From contig NZ_JAJITC010000004.1 of the NCBI RefSeq assembly GCF_020881035.1, positions 186,001-250,000 on the forward strand: DNA of 64,000 bases, read 5' to 3'. Every line of letters begins with the position of its first letter. The stretch's first letter is position 1. The stretch is from Paraburkholderia translucens. GTDB lineage: Bacteria > Pseudomonadota > Gammaproteobacteria > Burkholderiales > Burkholderiaceae. This document shows, piece by piece, positions 63,363 to 64,000 of this stretch. A program made the position numbers and the translations under genes. The notes under the pieces are model-generated. The model was not told the origin of the DNA, ran no database searches, and was given only the letters and a program-made list of their open reading frames with translations.

Positions 63363-64000
63363 TCAGGCCGGCAGCAGTTCCAGCTGTCTTTCAATCCTGG
63401 GTGGAATCTCGCCACCCAGCAGCTCAACATGGCGCTCCACTGCCGCTATGAATGCGTCGTCAAACTTGAGCTTGGCGCGACGGGTTCGGGTCAGGAAGCC
63501 GAGTGCTGCTTTCAGGGAAAGCGAGTCGCCTTCATCCATCAAGAATTCGGAGAGCGAGGGTGGTCGATGCCCTAATGGGTCGACGCCTATGGATACCTGA
63601 TATCTGCGCTTCCCATCAAAGCGCGCGGCCCGTGGAATCCGGCCTGACGCCGGAAACTCGCCGTCTAGTTGTCGGTTATAAGTCCCTGGGTCGCTCAACC
63701 GTTGCCCCAGCCATCGGGCGACTGGTACGCTGACTGCACTTCCAACGAGACTCCAGCGAAAAGACGGTCGGACGGCATTCTCGGCGGGTTCTGTCCACCC
63801 CGGTGCAAATCCCTGCAATCTTTCCGCGTCCCGGATGCTCGGCTTGACGATTTTTCCATCTGGCAGTAGCACCGCCGGTGGCGACGGAATGCCAATCGTC
63901 GAGCCATTTTTGAGTGTCGGGATGCTGTCGACGGCCCATCCGAGTCCCGTTAGCCCCTCGGTCCAGTAAAAGCCATGCGCAATGCGACCCACGTCGGTCT
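63363..64000 (-). CDS. DNA cytosine-5 methyltransferase, C-terminal part
   Basis: About 212 residues are visible and the frame runs off the right edge (TDVGRIAHGFYWTEG). SIPTLKNGSTIGIPSPP is motif IX-like, SIRDAERLQGFAPGW precedes motif X, and RWSLVGSAVSVPVARWLGQR is motif X (GNAV-type, here GSAV). A 110-residue C-terminal extension follows. The catalytic PCQ and ENV motifs lie outside the window. It is followed 53 nt later by the DUF262 gene. Confidence 0.88.
   Translation of the reverse strand, partial: TDVGRIAHGFYWTEGLTGLGWAVDSIPTLKNGSTIGIPSPPAVLLPDGKIVKPSIRDAERLQGFAPGWTEPAENAVRPSFRWSLVGSAVSVPVARWLGQRLSDPGTYNRQLDGEFPASGRIPRAARFDGKRRYQVSIGVDPLGHRPPSLSEFLMDEGDSLSLKAALGFLTRTRRAKLKFDDAFIAAVERHVELLGGEIPPRIERQLELLPA

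Noticed and set aside
1..64000. CRISPR array linked to the Tn7-like genes
   Set aside because: I found no set of regularly spaced identical repeats and no cas gene; the TniQ is long and TnsD-like rather than CRISPR-type.

Overview
The window looks like a chromosome segment of a beta-proteobacterium of the Burkholderiales, most likely Paraburkholderia or Burkholderia. The grounds are high GC, the housekeeping gene set (def, dprA, topB, GTP-type pckG, dbpA, eutBC, a CadR/CadA pair) and a cluster of small proteins including a BPSL0761-family member. This rests on protein recognition by eye; no database search was run.

Positions 1-28,600 are mostly ordinary chromosome. In order: def (cut by the window edge), dprA, a thioredoxin-like protein, topB, a LysR regulator, pckG, a D-2-hydroxyacid dehydrogenase, a patatin-like lipase and tRNA-Lys(CTT). 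Then come an acid phosphatase of the PAP2 type carrying an autotransporter-like repeat, a LysE exporter, an AraC regulator, an amino-acid-binding protein next to a methionine aminotransferase (ybdL), dbpA and a zinc-ribbon protein. A divergent cadR/cadA metal-resistance pair, eutB-eutC beside a truncated AraC gene, and a secreted PQQ-type beta-propeller protein complete this part.

At 28,646-28,690 a 45-nt 3' fragment of a tRNA-Lys gene lies on the minus strand beside a terminator hairpin. It marks an island boundary. From there to the window end the content is accessory. Part A (about 28.7-44.1 kb) is a Tn7-like block read from the minus strand: a 34-codon leader ORF, tnsA, tnsB, tnsC and tniQ chained by 4-nt overlaps, a small ORF, and a HelD-like helicase with an inserted nuclease-like domain. 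After a 760-nt gap come an McrB-like AAA+ ATPase, a DUF2357/PD-(D/E)XK partner and a second PD-(D/E)XK protein. A cluster of RTCTCRC motifs at the far left may be transposase-binding sites. Part B (44.1-51.3 kb) is a plus-strand run of small, fast-evolving, partly broken genes with a decayed 615-bp duplication, a Phd/YefM-type antitoxin, DUF6471 and BPSL0761 proteins, and a HAD-like protein without its nucleophile Asp. Part C (51.3-56.8 kb) is a canonical McrBC system plus an unrecognised 438-residue protein. Part D (56.8-60.5 kb) is debris plus small membrane proteins. Part E (61.2-64.0 kb) groups Vsr, a MAE_28990-type HEPN protein, a DUF262 protein and the end of a DNA cytosine methyltransferase.

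The right half is therefore a layered defence island: two McrBC-type systems, one methylation-linked HEPN/DUF262/Vsr cluster, and a Tn7-like transposition machine that may have carried the first system in. The best candidates for something undescribed are the Tn7-like/HelD-nuclease/McrB-DUF2357 assembly and the Dcm-DUF262-HEPN-Vsr cluster.
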